A stretch of DNA of 64,000 nt from Cryobacterium sp. N22. Lineage in GTDB: Bacteria; Actinomycetota; Actinomycetes; Actinomycetales; Microbacteriaceae. Of this stretch, positions 41,894 to 50,912 are shown piece after piece; the first letter of the stretch is position 1, and each line of letters starts with the position of its first letter. The stretch is from NCBI RefSeq assembly GCF_002929555.1, contig NZ_PJJP01000027.1, positions 25,217-89,216 of the forward strand, written 5' to 3'. Below the pieces are notes generated by a model that worked only from the letters and a program-made list of their open reading frames with translations, was not told the DNA's origin and made no database searches. The position numbers were made by a program, and so were the translations under genes.

Positions 41894-43087
41894 CTACCAG
41901 GGCAGCGGAATCGTGGCGACGGGCTCGGGGGAGCACGCCCCGCCGGCCGGCACCACGGCCACACCGTCGGCCTCGGCGAGCCCGCGCAACATGCCGGAAC
42001 CCTGCCGTGCGGTGGGCACGGCGCCCTCGTCCGTGAGCCGGTACGCCACCAACCGGGTCGACCCGCTGAGGTTGGCGACGTCGTGAGCGAGGGCCACCCG
42101 GCCCAGCGGCCTCAGCGGGCGGCCGAGCATCCCGTCGATCAGTGGCATGCCCAGGCTGGCCAACACGAGCATCGCGGCCAGCGGATTGCCGGGCAGGCAG
42201 AGCATCAGGCGGCCGTCAGCCAGCCGGGCGAGCATCACGGGGTGGCCGGGGCGCATCCGCACGCCATCGATGAGCACGGTGGCGCCGAGCGCGCTGAGCG
42301 CCGCGCGCACGTGGTCGGCCGGGCCGCGGGCACTGCCACCGGTGCTGATCACCAGCGCGGCGGTGCTCGACCGGATGGCGTCGATGGTCTGATCGAGGTC
42401 GTCGGGCAGCCGCCGCAGTGCACTCAGCCGCACACCCAGTCCGCTGAGCAGGGCAGGAAACTCGGGGGAGTACGCGTCACGCACCTGCCCCGGGCCGGGG
42501 ATGCCGGACTCGATGACCTCGGTGCCGAGCAGCACCAGCTCCACGGTCGGCGGTGCCGTGACGGTGAGGGTGTCGTGGCCCGTCACCGCCGCCAGCGCGA
42601 CCCTGGGAACAGTGAGTAGGCAGCCGGGCTCGAGCATCCGTTCGTCGAGTCCGCACTCCTCGCCGCGGGCGCGCACGTGCTCGCCGGGTGCCGGCTCGTG
42701 CGCACCGGTGTGCGCCGAGCGGATGAGCGTTGGCACGGTGCCGGCCGCAGACCCCGACACGAGCTCACCGTTCTCCGAGCGCAGGATGCCGTGGGTGCCG
42801 GCGGGCACGCAGGCGCCGGTGGCGATGGGCCGCGCGGTCCCCGGCGCGAGGATCGCCGTCGTCGGGGAGTCGCCCGCCAGGATCGGTTCGCCGAGCACCC
42901 ACGGCTCATCGCCGCTGACGGCCCAACCGTCCATGGCCGAGGACGCGAAGCTCGGCAGAGCGGTCAGCGAGTGCACCGCGCCGGCAAGGGTGCGTCCGAC
43001 GGCGTCCGAGAGCGGCACGATCTCGGTAGCGCGGGGCATCTCAGCGCCGACCCGGTACACCGTGGCTCTTGCCTCCAACCACTCCAT
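41894..43087 (-). CDS. moeA: Molybdopterin molybdotransferase
   Basis: A 397-aa enzyme inserting molybdate into adenylated molybdopterin. MoeA marks: SFASSAMDGWAVSG, RPIATGACVPAGTHGILR, STGGSARGPADHVRAAL and LCLPGNPLAAMLVL. The ATG shares its A with the stop of a 26-codon ORF upstream (TGATG), and no ribosome site of its own is clear, so it is probably translated by coupling. It supplies Moco to NasC and the YdeP-like enzyme. Confidence 0.92.
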   Translation of the reverse strand: MEWLEARATVYRVGAEMPRATEIVPLSDAVGRTLAGAVHSLTALPSFASSAMDGWAVSGDEPWVLGEPILAGDSPTTAILAPGTARPIATGACVPAGTHGILRSENGELVSGSAAGTVPTLIRSAHTGAHEPAPGEHVRARGEECGLDERMLEPGCLLTVPRVALAAVTGHDTLTVTAPPTVELVLLGTEVIESGIPGPGQVRDAYSPEFPALLSGLGVRLSALRRLPDDLDQTIDAIRSSTAALVISTGGSARGPADHVRAALSALGATVLIDGVRMRPGHPVMLARLADGRLMLCLPGNPLAAMLVLASLGMPLIDGMLGRPLRPLGRVALAHDVANLSGSTRLVAYRLTDEGAVPTARQGSGMLRGLAEADGVAVVPAGGACSPEPVATIPLPW

Positions 43088-43167
43088 CAGAGGACCCCGC
43101 AGCGGACCACGTCGCCGATGCCGCCTGAACCGGATCGGACCGATCGGCCGGTGTGGATCATGGGCAT
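43087..43167 (-). CDS. 26-aa small ORF coupled to moeA
   Basis: On the minus strand ATG 43167 follows GAGGAG by 5 nt and encodes 26 residues (MPMIHTGRSVRSG to VVRCGVL). Its TGA overlaps the moeA ATG. The good ribosome site here and its absence before moeA support translation. The peptide is basic with one Cys and matches nothing I know. It could be a leader peptide or simply an entry point for ribosomes to moeA. Confidence 0.45.
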   Translation of the reverse strand: MPMIHTGRSVRSGSGGIGDVVRCGVL

Positions 43168-43221
43168 AGCGACTCCTCGAGGATCGTCGACGACAGTGTC
43201 GTCTGAGTCAAGGCTAGCCAG

Positions 43222-43974
43222 TCACCGCTCGTGCTGCGGGGTCCCCAGCGGTGCGGCCGCAGTGGGAAGGAGAATGCCGAGCTTCGCCGCGTCAGCCGGG
43301 GTGTCCACGTCGTCGCCCAGGGCGTCGGGAAGGCGCAGTTCCACGAGGTCGAGGGGGCCGATCAGGCTCATCACCGAGAGGTTGTCCGCCGGACGCAGCA
43401 GCGCGGAGGAAACCAGAGCCGCACGCCGGTAGACGGCGAGCAGCGGCTGACGCCGGCCACCGGCATCCACGCTGATCAGGCCGTCGATGGTTCCGTGCGT
43501 CGCGGCGCCGGCCTGTGCGGCGCCGGCCTGTGAGTCGGTCAAGAGCCTGTCGAGTTCGGTCAGCAGGAACGGCACGGCGTCGTCCGCTCGCACCAGGTCG
43601 CCGGCGAGCACCACGATCCAGTCCGCGCCCGCAGAACCTGTGCCCGTGGGGACGTCCCCGGATTCGCGGGCCAGGGCGTCGAGGCCGGCCACCATCGCCG
43701 CGGCAGGGCCGCCCCAGCGCGGCTGTTCGACCGCGCGTAACACGTCTGCGGGGAGGATCGCGTCGGATCCGACCACGCAGGTGCGCTGGGAGCCGGCGGT
43801 CGCGGCCAACACTCCGTCGAGCAGGCTGCGGCCCCGCCAGACCAGGGCGGTCTTGTCGATGCCGCCCAGCCGCCTGGCCTTGCCGCCGGCGACGATGATC
43901 GCGTCCCAGCGCAGGCCGGAGCCGCCCGTCCGTTCAGCCTCGGATGGCGTGGAGGGGATGTCATAGCGGGGCAT
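43222..43974 (-). CDS. mobA: Molybdenum cofactor guanylyltransferase
   Basis: A 250-aa GT-A fold nucleotidyltransferase. The GTP loop is IIVAGGKARRLGGIDKTAL, with WIVVLAGDLVRAD as metal-binding strand and RRQPLLAVYRR and ALGDDVDTPADAAKL later. LAGDL replaces the usual LACDMP-like motif of E. coli MobA. It attaches GMP to Moco to form MGD, the form used by nitrate reductase. ATG 43974 matches the family start. Confidence 0.87.
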   Translation of the reverse strand: MPRYDIPSTPSEAERTGGSGLRWDAIIVAGGKARRLGGIDKTALVWRGRSLLDGVLAATAGSQRTCVVGSDAILPADVLRAVEQPRWGGPAAAMVAGLDALARESGDVPTGTGSAGADWIVVLAGDLVRADDAVPFLLTELDRLLTDSQAGAAQAGAATHGTIDGLISVDAGGRRQPLLAVYRRAALVSSALLRPADNLSVMSLIGPLDLVELRLPDALGDDVDTPADAAKLGILLPTAAAPLGTPQHER

Positions 43975-44043
43975 CGGGGTCGGTCCTTGCACTCGGAGCC
44001 GCGAGTAGGCGACCAGATCAGGCTACCCGCGCCCGGCGCAACA

Positions 44044-44082
44044 AACCGGGACCGGGCCGCATGATGCCGCCCGATCCCGGTT
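44044..44082 (-). terminator. Hairpin terminator after formaldehyde dehydrogenase
   Basis: Arms 44044-44057 and 44069-44082 pair over 14 bp with one mismatch (loop 11 nt). It lies 33 nt beyond the fdhA stop on the minus strand, in the gap before mobA. Confidence 0.75.
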
Positions 44083-44114
44083 GCTGCCTACAGGCCAGCC
44101 AGGTCTGAATTCAC

Positions 44115-45332
44115 TCAGTCCTTGAGGTAGCCGTTCGGGTTGAGCACGTACTTCGTCGCCGCACCCGCATCGAACTCGGCGTACCCGCGCGGGGCATCCT
44201 CGAGGCTGATCGGCTGTGCGTGCACGGCCTTGGCGATCTGCACCCGGTCGTGCAGGATCGCCATCATCAGCTGACGGTTGTACTTCATCACCGGGCACTG
44301 TCCGGTGGTGAACGACAGCGACTTCGCCCAGCCGGTACCGAGGCTCAGCGACAACGAACCCACCTTGGCTGCTTCTGTCGCGGCTCCCGGGTCACCGGTG
44401 ACGTAGAGCCCCGGAATGCCGAGCGCACCGCCGGCCGCAGTGATGCTCATCAGCGAGTTCAGCACGGTTGCCGGCTTTTCAGTTCCGGCATCCTTACCGT
44501 GGCCGTGCGCCTCGAATCCGACGGCGTCCACCGCCGCATCCACTTCGGGCACACCCAGGATCTGTTCGATCTGATCCTGCGGCTCACCCTTGGTGAGGTC
44601 CACGGTCTCACAGCCGAAGCTGCGGGCCTGCGCGAGGCGCTCGGGGTTGAGGTCGCCCACAATCACCACCGCGGCACCCAGCAGCTGCGCCGAGACGGCC
44701 GCGGCGAGTCCCACCGGTCCAGCGCCGGCAATGTAGGCCGTCGAGCCCACGCCGATGCCGGCGGTGAAGGCACCGTGGAATCCGGTCGGGAAGATGTCCG
44801 ACAGCATGGTGAGGTCGAGGATCTTCTCCAGCGCCTGCTCCCGGTCGGGGAACTTCAGCAGGTTCCAGTCCGCGTACGGCACGAGCACGTACTGCGACTG
44901 CCCGCCGACCCAGCCACCCATGTCGACGTACCCGTACGCGCTACCCGGGCGGTCCGGGTTCACGTTCAGGCAGACACCGGTCTTGCGTTCCTTGCAGTTG
45001 CGACAGCGACCGCAGGAGATGTTGAACGGGACGGACACGATGTCGCCGACCTTGATGAACTCGACGTCGCGGCCGACTTCGACCACCTCGCCGGTGATTT
45101 CGTGGCCGAGGACCAGGCCTGTCGGCGCCGTCGTGCGTCCGCGCACCATGTGCTGGTCGGAGCCACAGATATTGGTGGTGATGGTTCTCAGGATGACGCC
45201 GTGCTGAACCTGGCGGCCGATGTTCGCCGGGTTGACGCCGGGTCCGTCCTTCAGCTCGAAGGTGGGGTAGTCGATGTCGATAACGTCGACCTTGCCCGGA
45301 CCTTCGTAAGCAACTGCTCTGTTTCCTGCCAT
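44115..45332 (-). CDS. fdhA: Formaldehyde dehydrogenase, glutathione-independent (zinc MDR family)
   Basis: A 405-aa zinc-dependent dehydrogenase like Pseudomonas putida FdhA, which oxidises formaldehyde with NAD+ tightly bound. Catalytic-zinc residues lie in NICGSDQHMVRG and GHEITGEV; the structural-zinc Cys set is SCGRCRNCKERKTGVC. The inserted stretch with YGYVDMGGWVGGQSQY is diagnostic of this subfamily. AAGGAGG lies about 10 nt before ATG. Some relatives act as aldehyde dismutases. The 281-bp upstream region holds no recognised element. Confidence 0.9.
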   Translation of the reverse strand: MAGNRAVAYEGPGKVDVIDIDYPTFELKDGPGVNPANIGRQVQHGVILRTITTNICGSDQHMVRGRTTAPTGLVLGHEITGEVVEVGRDVEFIKVGDIVSVPFNISCGRCRNCKERKTGVCLNVNPDRPGSAYGYVDMGGWVGGQSQYVLVPYADWNLLKFPDREQALEKILDLTMLSDIFPTGFHGAFTAGIGVGSTAYIAGAGPVGLAAAVSAQLLGAAVVIVGDLNPERLAQARSFGCETVDLTKGEPQDQIEQILGVPEVDAAVDAVGFEAHGHGKDAGTEKPATVLNSLMSITAAGGALGIPGLYVTGDPGAATEAAKVGSLSLSLGTGWAKSLSFTTGQCPVMKYNRQLMMAILHDRVQIAKAVHAQPISLEDAPRGYAEFDAGAATKYVLNPNGYLKD

Positions 45333-45613
45333 TATTTGTATCCTCCTTGATACCTGTCGTGACGCCTGAACCGGTCGGTTCGCGCTTGTGGCGCACGGCA
45401 TCGTCAGTGGTGTTTCTCGGTGGTTCGCTCTCAGCAACGTCAAGGCGCTGGAACACCCTCCATGGCACTCCACCACACTGGGAATTTCAAGGGTGTCGGT
45501 GCACGAAAACGTGTGTATCGTGTGGGTGTCGAACCCCAAAAATTCGCCTGAGGCTGTGCACGAACTCGCGCGTTTATCGAGCCAGGTCGCGGAACCTTGT
45601 TTAGGGTGGTCAC

Positions 45614-46738
45614 ATGCGAATTCCCGACAACACCGGCGCCCGCAAGGCCGAGCCCCGAACCGACGGTCCGACGACGTTGCGCACCCTGCTGACCGACAAG
45701 CTGGGCTGGCTCGGCCTGCGCAGTGCGCAGATCCTGCTCGCCCTCGCGCTGGTCGCGGTGATCATCTTCGTCCTCGTGCAGGTGAAGCTCGTGGTGATCC
45801 CGCTGCTGATCGCGATCATCCTGGCGTCGGCGTTGAGCCCGGTGGTCGGATGGCTACGCCGCCGCGGACTGTCGCCGCTCCTTGCCACCTGGATCACCCT
45901 GCTGACCGCAATCATCGTGTTCGGCGGCATCGTGACCATGATCGTCGTCGCCGTCGAGAACCAGTGGAGTGAGCTCGCGACGAGCGCCTCCGACGGTATC
46001 GACCAGTTGTCCACCTACCTCACCGAGGGCCCTCTGGCCATCGACGCCGCCCAGATCGAGGATGCCCGCAACGCCGGCATCGACTTCCTCACCAGCAGCC
46101 AGTTCGGCTCCGGCGCCCTCGCGGGTGTGTCGGTGGCCACCGAGATCATCACCGGCGCAGTGCTCATTGTCGTGATCCTGTTCTTCTTCCTCAAGGACGG
46201 CGACGTCATCTGGAAGTTCTTCCTGCGCCCGTTCCGCGGCGAGCGCCTGCAGCGCGGTCGCCGCATCGGCGCCACCTCGGTGCGGGTGCTCGGCGGCTAT
46301 GTGCGCGGCACCGCGGTCATCGCCTTCGTGGACGCCGCCGCGATCGGCATCGGCCTCGCCATCCTGGGAGTGCCGCTGGCGCTGCCGCTGGCGGTCATCG
46401 TCTTCCTCACAGCGTTCATCCCGCTGATCGGTGCGACGGTGGCCGGCATCCTTGCCGCCCTCGTGGCGCTGGTCGCGACCGACTGGATCACCGCCCTGAT
46501 CGTCGTGGGCATCGTGATCGTGGTCAACCAGCTCGAGGGCAACTTCCTGCAGCCCGTCGTGATGGCCCAGTCGCTCAAGCTGCACCCTCTGGTGATCCTC
46601 GTCGCCCTGACCGCCGGCACCATCGTGGCCGGCATCATCGGTGCGGTTCTCGCCGTGCCCATCGCCGCCGTCGGCTGGGCCATCGTCAAGACCTGGAACG
46701 CCCCGCCGCAGCTCACCGGGCCACCCAAGCTCGCCTAG
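45614..46738 (+). CDS. AI-2E family transporter
   Basis: A 374-aa membrane protein of the UPF0118/AI-2E exporter-like family with about 8 TM helices: VKLVVIPLLIAIILASALSP, VVILFFFLKDGD, FIPLIGATVAGILAAL and NQLEGNFLQPVVM are the family stretches. Members export varied solutes (Na+/H+, AI-2); the substrate is unknown. ATG 45614 is 6 nt after TAGGGT (45602-45607), so leaderless. Convergent with the antiporter gene (15 nt apart). Confidence 0.88.
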   Translation: MRIPDNTGARKAEPRTDGPTTLRTLLTDKLGWLGLRSAQILLALALVAVIIFVLVQVKLVVIPLLIAIILASALSPVVGWLRRRGLSPLLATWITLLTAIIVFGGIVTMIVVAVENQWSELATSASDGIDQLSTYLTEGPLAIDAAQIEDARNAGIDFLTSSQFGSGALAGVSVATEIITGAVLIVVILFFFLKDGDVIWKFFLRPFRGERLQRGRRIGATSVRVLGGYVRGTAVIAFVDAAAIGIGLAILGVPLALPLAVIVFLTAFIPLIGATVAGILAALVALVATDWITALIVVGIVIVVNQLEGNFLQPVVMAQSLKLHPLVILVALTAGTIVAGIIGAVLAVPIAAVGWAIVKTWNAPPQLTGPPKLA

Positions 46739-46753
46739 CACCCCCGGGCAGCC

Positions 46754-48334
46754 TCAACCGTCGTGGTGCTTGGGCGACCCGGCCTTCAGCGCGGACTCCT
46801 CCACATCGATGAAGGCCAGTGCAGAGCGGATGGCCGGCTCCTGGTAGCGGCCCTCCACCCGCGCGGCCAGCACCGCCGCGCGCTCGGCCTCGATCATGGC
46901 GCGCCGTAGCCGGTTGTACGCGGCGGGCAGCGGCTCCGCGTCGTCCGGAGCGGGGTTGTCCAGCGCGTTGGCGAGGAACCGGGCATTGGTGCGCAACCGG
47001 CCGATCACGCGGTCCTCGTCGGCGTCGGTCACCTCGGCGTCCAGCCGGGCCAGTCCGGCGGTCTGCGCCTCGGCCAGGAGCATCTGCGCCTCGACCCGCT
47101 CCTGGCTCCGGTCCGGCGGCGGCAGGCGCAACCGGCGGATGATCCACGGCAGCGCCAGCCCCTGCAACAGCGTGCCGACCACCACCACGAAGGCCAGCAG
47201 CTGCAGCAGCTCCCGCTGGGGCGTTTCGGGCGGCAGCAGGAAGACGGCGGCGAGGGTGACCACCCCCCGCATCCCCGCGAACGACACGGCCACCCCGGTG
47301 CGCCAGCTCCAGCCGCGCTCCCGCAGTCGCCGCGGACCGTACCGATAGATCGACGTCGTGATGGCCATCCACACGAAGCGCGACGCGAGCAGGGCGGCGA
47401 GGATCACCAGGGAGATCCACACCGTGGCCCAGAACCCCGTGCCGGTGAGCCTGACACCCTCAAGAATCGACTCCAGGTTGAGCCCGATGAACAGGAACAC
47501 GGCGTTCTCCAGCAGGAACTGGATGGTGCGCCAGTTGATCGACTCGGCGATGCGGGCCTCCGCCGACTGGATCACCGGCGCGCGGTAACCCAGGAACAGG
47601 CCGGCGATCACCACCGCCAGCACCCCGGAGCCGTGCACCAGCTCGCCGAGGATGAACGCCAGGTACGGCGTCACCAGCGACAGGCTCGTGTCGAGCACCG
47701 GCGCGTGCAACTGCCGGCGGATCATGGCCAGCACGTAACCCACGGCGAGCCCGACCCCCACCCCGCCGACGACCGCGACGACGAAGTCGCCGGTCACCGA
47801 GAGCGGGCTCACCGTGCTGAGGATCGCCGCGATCGCCGCGTTGAGGGCCACCAGCGCGGTCGCGTCGTTGAGCAGGCTCTCACCCTCGAGCACCGTCACC
47901 ACCCGCCGCGGCAGGCCCAGCCGTCCGGCGATGGCCGTGATCGCCACGGCATCCGTCGGTGCGACGACAGCGCCGAATGCGAACGCGGCGGCCAGCGAGA
48001 TCGCCGGCACCACCAACCACGCGGTCAACCCCACCGTCACGACGGTGAACGCCACCAGGCCCACCGACAGCAGCAGGATGCCGTCCCGCCGGGCCCGCAC
48101 GTCCACGATCGACGTGCGGATGGCCGCCGCGAACAACAACGGAGGCAACAGCCCGTAGAGCACCAGTTCCGGCTCGAGCTCGATGTGCGGCACCGACGGC
48201 AGGAACGATGCGGCCGCCCCGACCACCACAAGAACGAACGGCGCCGACCAGCCGATCCGCCGGGAGAAGCCGGTCACCGTGACGGTGACCACGACGAACA
48301 CGACAATCCAGACGATGGTGCTGACGGGGTCCAT
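46754..48334 (-). CDS. Na+/H+ antiporter, CPA1 (NhaP-like)
   Basis: A 526-aa protein: about 12 TM helices (to about residue 405) and a cytoplasmic tail of about 110 residues rich in charged helices. The ion site is seen in VVAPTDAVAITAI and EGESLLNDATALVALN (Asp-Asp type), with SFAGMRGVVTLAAVF later. It exchanges Na+ or K+ for protons. CATAAT (minus strand, 48347-48342) lies 7 nt before ATG, consistent with a leaderless start. Confidence 0.9.
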   Translation of the reverse strand: MDPVSTIVWIVVFVVVTVTVTGFSRRIGWSAPFVLVVVGAAASFLPSVPHIELEPELVLYGLLPPLLFAAAIRTSIVDVRARRDGILLLSVGLVAFTVVTVGLTAWLVVPAISLAAAFAFGAVVAPTDAVAITAIAGRLGLPRRVVTVLEGESLLNDATALVALNAAIAAILSTVSPLSVTGDFVVAVVGGVGVGLAVGYVLAMIRRQLHAPVLDTSLSLVTPYLAFILGELVHGSGVLAVVIAGLFLGYRAPVIQSAEARIAESINWRTIQFLLENAVFLFIGLNLESILEGVRLTGTGFWATVWISLVILAALLASRFVWMAITTSIYRYGPRRLRERGWSWRTGVAVSFAGMRGVVTLAAVFLLPPETPQRELLQLLAFVVVVGTLLQGLALPWIIRRLRLPPPDRSQERVEAQMLLAEAQTAGLARLDAEVTDADEDRVIGRLRTNARFLANALDNPAPDDAEPLPAAYNRLRRAMIEAERAAVLAARVEGRYQEPAIRSALAFIDVEESALKAGSPKHHDG

Positions 48335-48440
48335 AGCGACAATTATGCGCAGCCGCGCGCCGCCGCGGGAGGCTTGCGCGGCGGGAGGAGGGTCGCAGCA
48401 TCCAGCCACGCCCGCCATTGCCCGTTGGTGCGGTGACGCC

Positions 48441-48446
48441 TACTAT
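48441..48446 (+). promoter_or_regulatory. -10 box of the aldolase/DHA-kinase operon
   Basis: TACTAT fits TANNNT; the start codon of the first gene is 31 nt downstream behind GAGGAAGCGAGG (48461-48472). Unlike its neighbours this operon therefore has a short leader. Confidence 0.5.
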
Positions 48447-48477
48447 CCCCAACAACACGCGAGGAAGCGAGGCGCAC

Positions 48478-49335
48478 ATGGCCGTGAGCACTCTCAAGGA
48501 GATCGTCGATCGTGCGTTCGCCGAGAAATACGGCGTTCCCGCGATCAACATCGTGAACGACCTCACGATGGAGGCGGTGCTGGCCGGGGCTGTCGAAGCC
48601 CGCTCACCGGTGATCGTGCAAACCTCGGTGAAGACCGTCAAATCGATCGGATCCGACGTGCTCTTCGCCATGTGGTCGTCGATGACCGCCGGCATCGAGG
48701 TGCCGGTGGCGCTGCACCTGGACCACTGCCCGGACCGGGATGTGATCACCGAGTGCCTCGAACGCGGCTGGAACTCGGTGTTGTTCGACGCATCCACCCT
48801 GCCTGTGGAGGAGAACCAACGCCAGACCATCGAGGTGGTGCGGCAGGCCCGCACGTTCGGCGCTCACGTGGAGGGCGAGATCGAATCGATCACCGGCGTC
48901 GAAGACGGTGTGGGCAGCGACACCGAAGCGGCCAGGCAGAGCCTTGCGGTGTCGCTCAGGTTTCTCGAAGCCACCGGCGTGGACGTATTCGCGCCGGCGA
49001 TCGGCAACGCGCACGGGGTGTACAAGAGGGAACCTGTGCTCGACTTCCAACGGGTGAGCGACCTCGTCGCCGCCCACCCGATCCCGATCGCCCTGCACGG
49101 CGGCAGCGGCATGACCGACGCCCAATTCACCGACCTCATCGCTCGGGGCTGCGCCAAGGTGAACATCTCCACGGCGCTGAAGATCACCTACATGAAATCC
49201 AACCTCTCCTTCCTCACGGATGCCCAGGCCCGCGACAAGTGGGACCCACCGTCGCTGTTCGCGAAGGTGCGCACCGACATCGTCAACCTCACCCGGGGAC
49301 TGGCCGAACAGTTCGGCAGCGCGGGGAAGGCCTGA
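48478..49335 (+). CDS. Class II fructose-bisphosphate-type aldolase
   Basis: A 285-aa zinc aldolase. Metal and substrate residues are in ALHLDHCPD (with Cys where most relatives have Gly), HVEGEIESITG, APAIGNAHGVYK and IALHGGSGM, followed by KVNISTALK. Length and motifs fit the GatY/Fba group, but the enzyme is more diverged than glycolytic Fba. First gene of a tight operon with a phosphatase and a dihydroxyacetone-kinase pair, so it probably cleaves a keto-sugar phosphate into DHAP plus an aldehyde or makes the reverse reaction (inference). Confidence 0.88.
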   Translation: MAVSTLKEIVDRAFAEKYGVPAINIVNDLTMEAVLAGAVEARSPVIVQTSVKTVKSIGSDVLFAMWSSMTAGIEVPVALHLDHCPDRDVITECLERGWNSVLFDASTLPVEENQRQTIEVVRQARTFGAHVEGEIESITGVEDGVGSDTEAARQSLAVSLRFLEATGVDVFAPAIGNAHGVYKREPVLDFQRVSDLVAAHPIPIALHGGSGMTDAQFTDLIARGCAKVNISTALKITYMKSNLSFLTDAQARDKWDPPSLFAKVRTDIVNLTRGLAEQFGSAGKA

Positions 49336-49336
49336 G

Positions 49337-50125
49337 ATGCCGGCACTGATCTTCGATTGCGACGGGGTGCTCGCCGACACCGAACGGGACGGCCACCTGC
49401 CGGCGTTCAACCAGACCTTCGACGAGTTCGGGGTGCCCGTGCACTGGAGTGACGCCGACTACGCCGAGAAGGTGAAGATCGGCGGCGGCAAGGAACGGAT
49501 GCGGAGCATCCTCACCCCGGACGTGGCCCGCGCGTTGGGCCTGCCCGAGGACCCGGCGGCCTGGGACGAGGCCATCCTGGCCTGGCACCGCCGCAAGACC
49601 GCGATCTACACCGAACGCGTGGCCGCGGGGGTGCTGCCGGCCCGCCCCGGTATCCGCCGTCTCACCGAGGAGGCCACCGCGGCCGGCTGGACCCTCGCCG
49701 TGGCCTCGACCTCGGCCGAGGCGTCGGTGCGGGCCGTGCTCACCCACGCGGTGGGGCCCGAACTCGCCGCCGGGTTCCAGGTGTTCGCCGGCGACATCGT
49801 GCCGGCGAAGAAACCCGCCCCCGACATCTACCTGTACGCCCTGCGCGAGCTGGGGCTCGACACGAGCGAGGCCCTGGTGATCGAGGACAGCGAGAACGGG
49901 CTGCGGGCCGCGCTCGCCGCCGGGCTCGCGACAGTCGTGACCGTGAGCAGCTACACGGCCGCCGAGGATTTCGACGGGGCAGCCCTCGTGGTCTCGTCCC
50001 TCGGCGACCCCACCGGACCCGCCGCCGAGATCCTGGCCGACCCGGCCGGCATCCACCCCGGCCCGTATGTGCGGCTGGCAGACCTCCTCACGATCCTCAC
50101 CAGAACAGGAAGCGGGACCCCATGA
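49337..50125 (+). CDS. HAD-IA phosphatase, CbbY/phosphoglucomutase-like
   Basis: A 262-aa HAD hydrolase: nucleophile motif IFDCDGVLADTERDGH (Asp 7 and 9), motif II VASTSAEAS, motif III KKPAPDIY and motif IV VIEDSENGLRAA. The N-terminal DGVLADTERDGHLPAFNQTF is typical of CbbY, which removes phosphate from xylulose 1,5-bisphosphate. Starts 1 nt after the aldolase stop and overlaps dhaL (ATGA). The substrate is likely a sugar (bis)phosphate of the same pathway. Confidence 0.87.
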   Translation: MPALIFDCDGVLADTERDGHLPAFNQTFDEFGVPVHWSDADYAEKVKIGGGKERMRSILTPDVARALGLPEDPAAWDEAILAWHRRKTAIYTERVAAGVLPARPGIRRLTEEATAAGWTLAVASTSAEASVRAVLTHAVGPELAAGFQVFAGDIVPAKKPAPDIYLYALRELGLDTSEALVIEDSENGLRAALAAGLATVVTVSSYTAAEDFDGAALVVSSLGDPTGPAAEILADPAGIHPGPYVRLADLLTILTRTGSGTP

Positions 50126-50811
50126 CCAGCCTGGCCGACACCGAATTCGTCGTGCACAGCATCGCCCAAACGGCGGTCGACAACGAGAAGGAGTTCGGCG
50201 ACCTCGACGCCGTCGTCGGCGACGGTGACTTCGGCTACTCGCTTGCCAGGGGCTTCGAAATCGTCCTCGCCGACTGGGACGACTACGATCGCAGCAGCCC
50301 GAGCGCGTTCCTGCAGAAGGTGGGCATGGTCATCTCCGGGCGGATCGGCGGCACCTCGGGACCGCTCTGGGGCACCGCGTTCCTGCGGGCGTCCATCGCG
50401 GTCAAGGGTTCCGACACGGTGCGCGGCAGCGACGCCGTCGCGATGCTGCGCAGCGCGATCGACGGCATCAAGTCGCGCGGCAATTCCGACGTGGGCGACA
50501 AAACCCTGCTCGACGCCCTGGTACCGATGACGGATGCCCTCGAGGAGGAGGTCGCGGCCGGCACCGACGCGCCCGCCACCCTGCACCGCATGGCCGCGGT
50601 CGCCCGGCAGGCCTCCGACCAGACCGCCATGATGCAGGCCCGACGCGGCCGGGCCAGCTACACAGGGGAGCGCAGCATCGGCTCACCGGACCCCGGCGCG
50701 GTGGCGGTGGCCGTGATCCTGGAGCGGCTGAGCGCCGAGTGGGATGCCCGGGTGGGCTCATCCGCCGGCACCCAGAACGACGCCGAACGGCCATCCAGCC
50801 ACACCGACTGA
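50122..50811 (+). CDS. dhaL: Dihydroxyacetone kinase subunit L-like
   Basis: A 229-aa all-helical nucleotide-binding subunit. The three Mg-binding Asp of DhaL are kept (D29, D34, D36 in LDAVVGDGDFGYS), but the next residue is Phe37 where E. coli DhaL has His38. GGTSGPLWGTAFLRA and KTLLDALVPM are also conserved. No DhaM (PTS) gene is nearby, so phosphoryl donor (PTS or ATP) is open. Overlaps the phosphatase gene by 4 nt. Confidence 0.85.
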   Translation: MTSLADTEFVVHSIAQTAVDNEKEFGDLDAVVGDGDFGYSLARGFEIVLADWDDYDRSSPSAFLQKVGMVISGRIGGTSGPLWGTAFLRASIAVKGSDTVRGSDAVAMLRSAIDGIKSRGNSDVGDKTLLDALVPMTDALEEEVAAGTDAPATLHRMAAVARQASDQTAMMQARRGRASYTGERSIGSPDPGAVAVAVILERLSAEWDARVGSSAGTQNDAERPSSHTD

Positions 50812-50842
50812 GCCTCGCCCGCACCGCACACGCACCCGCACG

Positions 50843-50900
50843 GCACACGCACCGACCGAGCACACGACCGACCGAGCGCACGACCGACCGAGCACCGACC
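50843..50900 (+). repeat. Short tandem repeats between dhaL and dhaK
   Basis: About 3.5 copies of a 16-17-bp unit (GCACACGACCGACCGA and variants) fill most of the 101-bp gap. They carry no start codon; the ribosome site GAGGGAG for dhaK follows directly. Confidence 0.7.
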
Positions 50901-50912
50901 AGAGAGGGAGCC

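Noticed and set aside
45333..45613. Short ORFs in the fdhA/AI-2E intergenic region
   Set aside because: None has a ribosome site or leaderless promoter plus typical codon use; this stretch has lower third-position GC than genes around it.
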